Origin: Dehalococcoidia bacterium | GTDB lineage: Bacteria; Chloroflexota; Dehalococcoidia; GIF9; AB-539-J10 | Assembly: GCA_029859145.1 (NCBI GenBank) | Contig: JAOUDT010000010.1 | Location: forward strand, 1-14,208 | Direction of reading: 5' to 3' | DNA length: 14,208 bases | Part shown: piece after piece, positions 13,344 through 14,208 of the stretch | How the letters are laid out: each line of letters begins with the position of its first letter | How positions within the stretch are numbered: the first letter of the stretch is position 1 | The notes under the pieces: generated by a model | Seen by the model: the letters and a program-made list of their open reading frames with translations, nothing else | What the model was told of the DNA's origin: nothing | Database searches by the model: none | Position numbers and translations under genes: made by a program

Positions 13344-14208
13344 ATGGCTGAAGCGTCTACCCGGGAAATCTATGGCAAGACTCTGGTAGAGCTAGGCAGA
13401 CAAAACAAAGACATTGTCGTCCTGGATGCCGATGTGTCGCCCTCAACGATGACGAGCTTCTTTGCCCGTGAGTTTCCCGACCGCTTCTTCAACTGCGGCC
13501 TGCAAGAACAGAATATGATCAGTATAGCTGCTGGTTTGGCTGCTTCGGGCAAGACTGTCTTCGCCAGCACCTTTGCTGTGTTTGTCGTTTGTCGTTGTTT
13601 CGACCAGTTGAGGCTATGTATTTCCCAACCGAATCTAAATGTTAAAATCGTAGCTACACACGGCGGTATCAGCGTAGGTGAGGATGGCATTTCTCATCAG
13701 GCAATTGAAGACGTGGCCCTGTGTTGTTCCCTTCCTGGTTTCACCGTGGTCGTTCCGGCAGACGCTGTAGAGACTGCTGCAGCAGTAAGAACAGCAGCAA
13801 GCGTTTATGGACCCTTCTACATCAGGCTAGGTCGCCCTAAGACACCGATTGTCTACCCCGAAGGCTATCACTTTACATTAGGTAAGGCCGTGACTATGAG
13901 ACAAGGCAAGGACGCAACTATTGTGGCCACGGGCATCATGGTAGCCAAGGCTTTAGAGGCGGCGGATATCCTGGCCAGACAAAATATAGATTGCCGGGTA
14001 CTCAACATGCATACAATCAAACCTTTGGATCAAACATCCATAGTTGAGGCAGCTTCAGAGACGGGCGCAGTTGTCGTTGCCGAAGAGCACCTAGCTCAAG
14101 GTGGTCTTGGCAGCCGAGTTGCCCAGATACTAGCCAAGGAGGGCCCAGTGCCGATGGAATTCGTCAATCTTGGTGACAGGTACGCCATGTCGGGCAAAGC
14201 TGAAGAAC
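13344..14208 (+). CDS. Transketolase, C-terminal subunit (partial at window end)
   Basis: An open frame of 288 codons from ATG 13344 reaches the window edge without a stop, so the 3' end is missing. Split C-terminal subunits are usually a little over 300 residues, so only a small part is lost. It carries the pyrimidine-binding domain of transketolase. E55, in NCGLQEQNM, is the glutamate that activates thiamine diphosphate. FASTFAVFV follows, then CFDQLR, THGGISVGEDG and SHQAIEDVA. The C-terminal domain begins near FTLGKAVTMRQG and includes VLNMHTIKPLD. VVCRCFDQLR stands where many relatives have a sequence like ATGRAYDQIR; the catalytic positions are unaffected. It pairs with the N-terminal subunit 113 bp upstream. 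Confidence 0.93.
   Translation, partial: MAEASTREIYGKTLVELGRQNKDIVVLDADVSPSTMTSFFAREFPDRFFNCGLQEQNMISIAAGLAASGKTVFASTFAVFVVCRCFDQLRLCISQPNLNVKIVATHGGISVGEDGISHQAIEDVALCCSLPGFTVVVPADAVETAAAVRTAASVYGPFYIRLGRPKTPIVYPEGYHFTLGKAVTMRQGKDATIVATGIMVAKALEAADILARQNIDCRVLNMHTIKPLDQTSIVEAASETGAVVVAEEHLAQGGLGSRVAQILAKEGPVPMEFVNLGDRYAMSGKAEE

Overview
The window is bacterial, with moderate GC content, high coding density and sigma70-type promoters. Gene content points to Chloroflexota, most likely a Dehalococcoidia-like lineage. The signs are a short Elp3 resembling the characterised Dehalococcoides enzyme, a transketolase split into two genes, a prokaryotic GH3-family acyl-adenylating enzyme, and a radical SAM protein with a GPIRPPSEA motif. 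This taxonomy is inferred from family resemblance, not from a search.

Layout. Positions 1-399 hold no supportable gene. A GH3-family gene (400-2067, +) ends at a strong hairpin terminator. Next, a near-consensus promoter drives a 1,015-residue membrane protein with GAF, GAF, GGDEF and HD-GYP domains (2410-5457, +), which carries the residues for both making and degrading a cyclic dinucleotide. A class I methyltransferase (5634-6353, +) converges on a second methyltransferase (6442-7092, -) that has Trm9/ALKBH8 hallmarks. Only 34 bp from that gene, and divergent from it, is elp3 (7127-8473, +). Together the last two suggest a compact tRNA wobble-uridine pathway (cm5U34 to mcm5U34).

Positions 8605-10188 (+) hold four small membrane proteins of unknown function behind a promoter with perfect TTGACA and TATAAT boxes. 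The last two are tandem paralogs sharing an NTRNTA tail. A radical SAM gene (10409-11572, -) and a HAD-family gene (11652-12287, +) diverge from a short region with back-to-back promoter candidates. The window ends with the transketolase N-terminal subunit (12370-13230, +) and the C-terminal subunit (13344 to beyond the end, +). They are separated by a 113-bp G/C-run spacer that can form alternative hairpins.

The most distinctive item is the Elp3/Trm9-like divergent pair. The small-membrane-protein cluster is the least explained. No mobile element, CRISPR array, rRNA or credible tRNA was seen.
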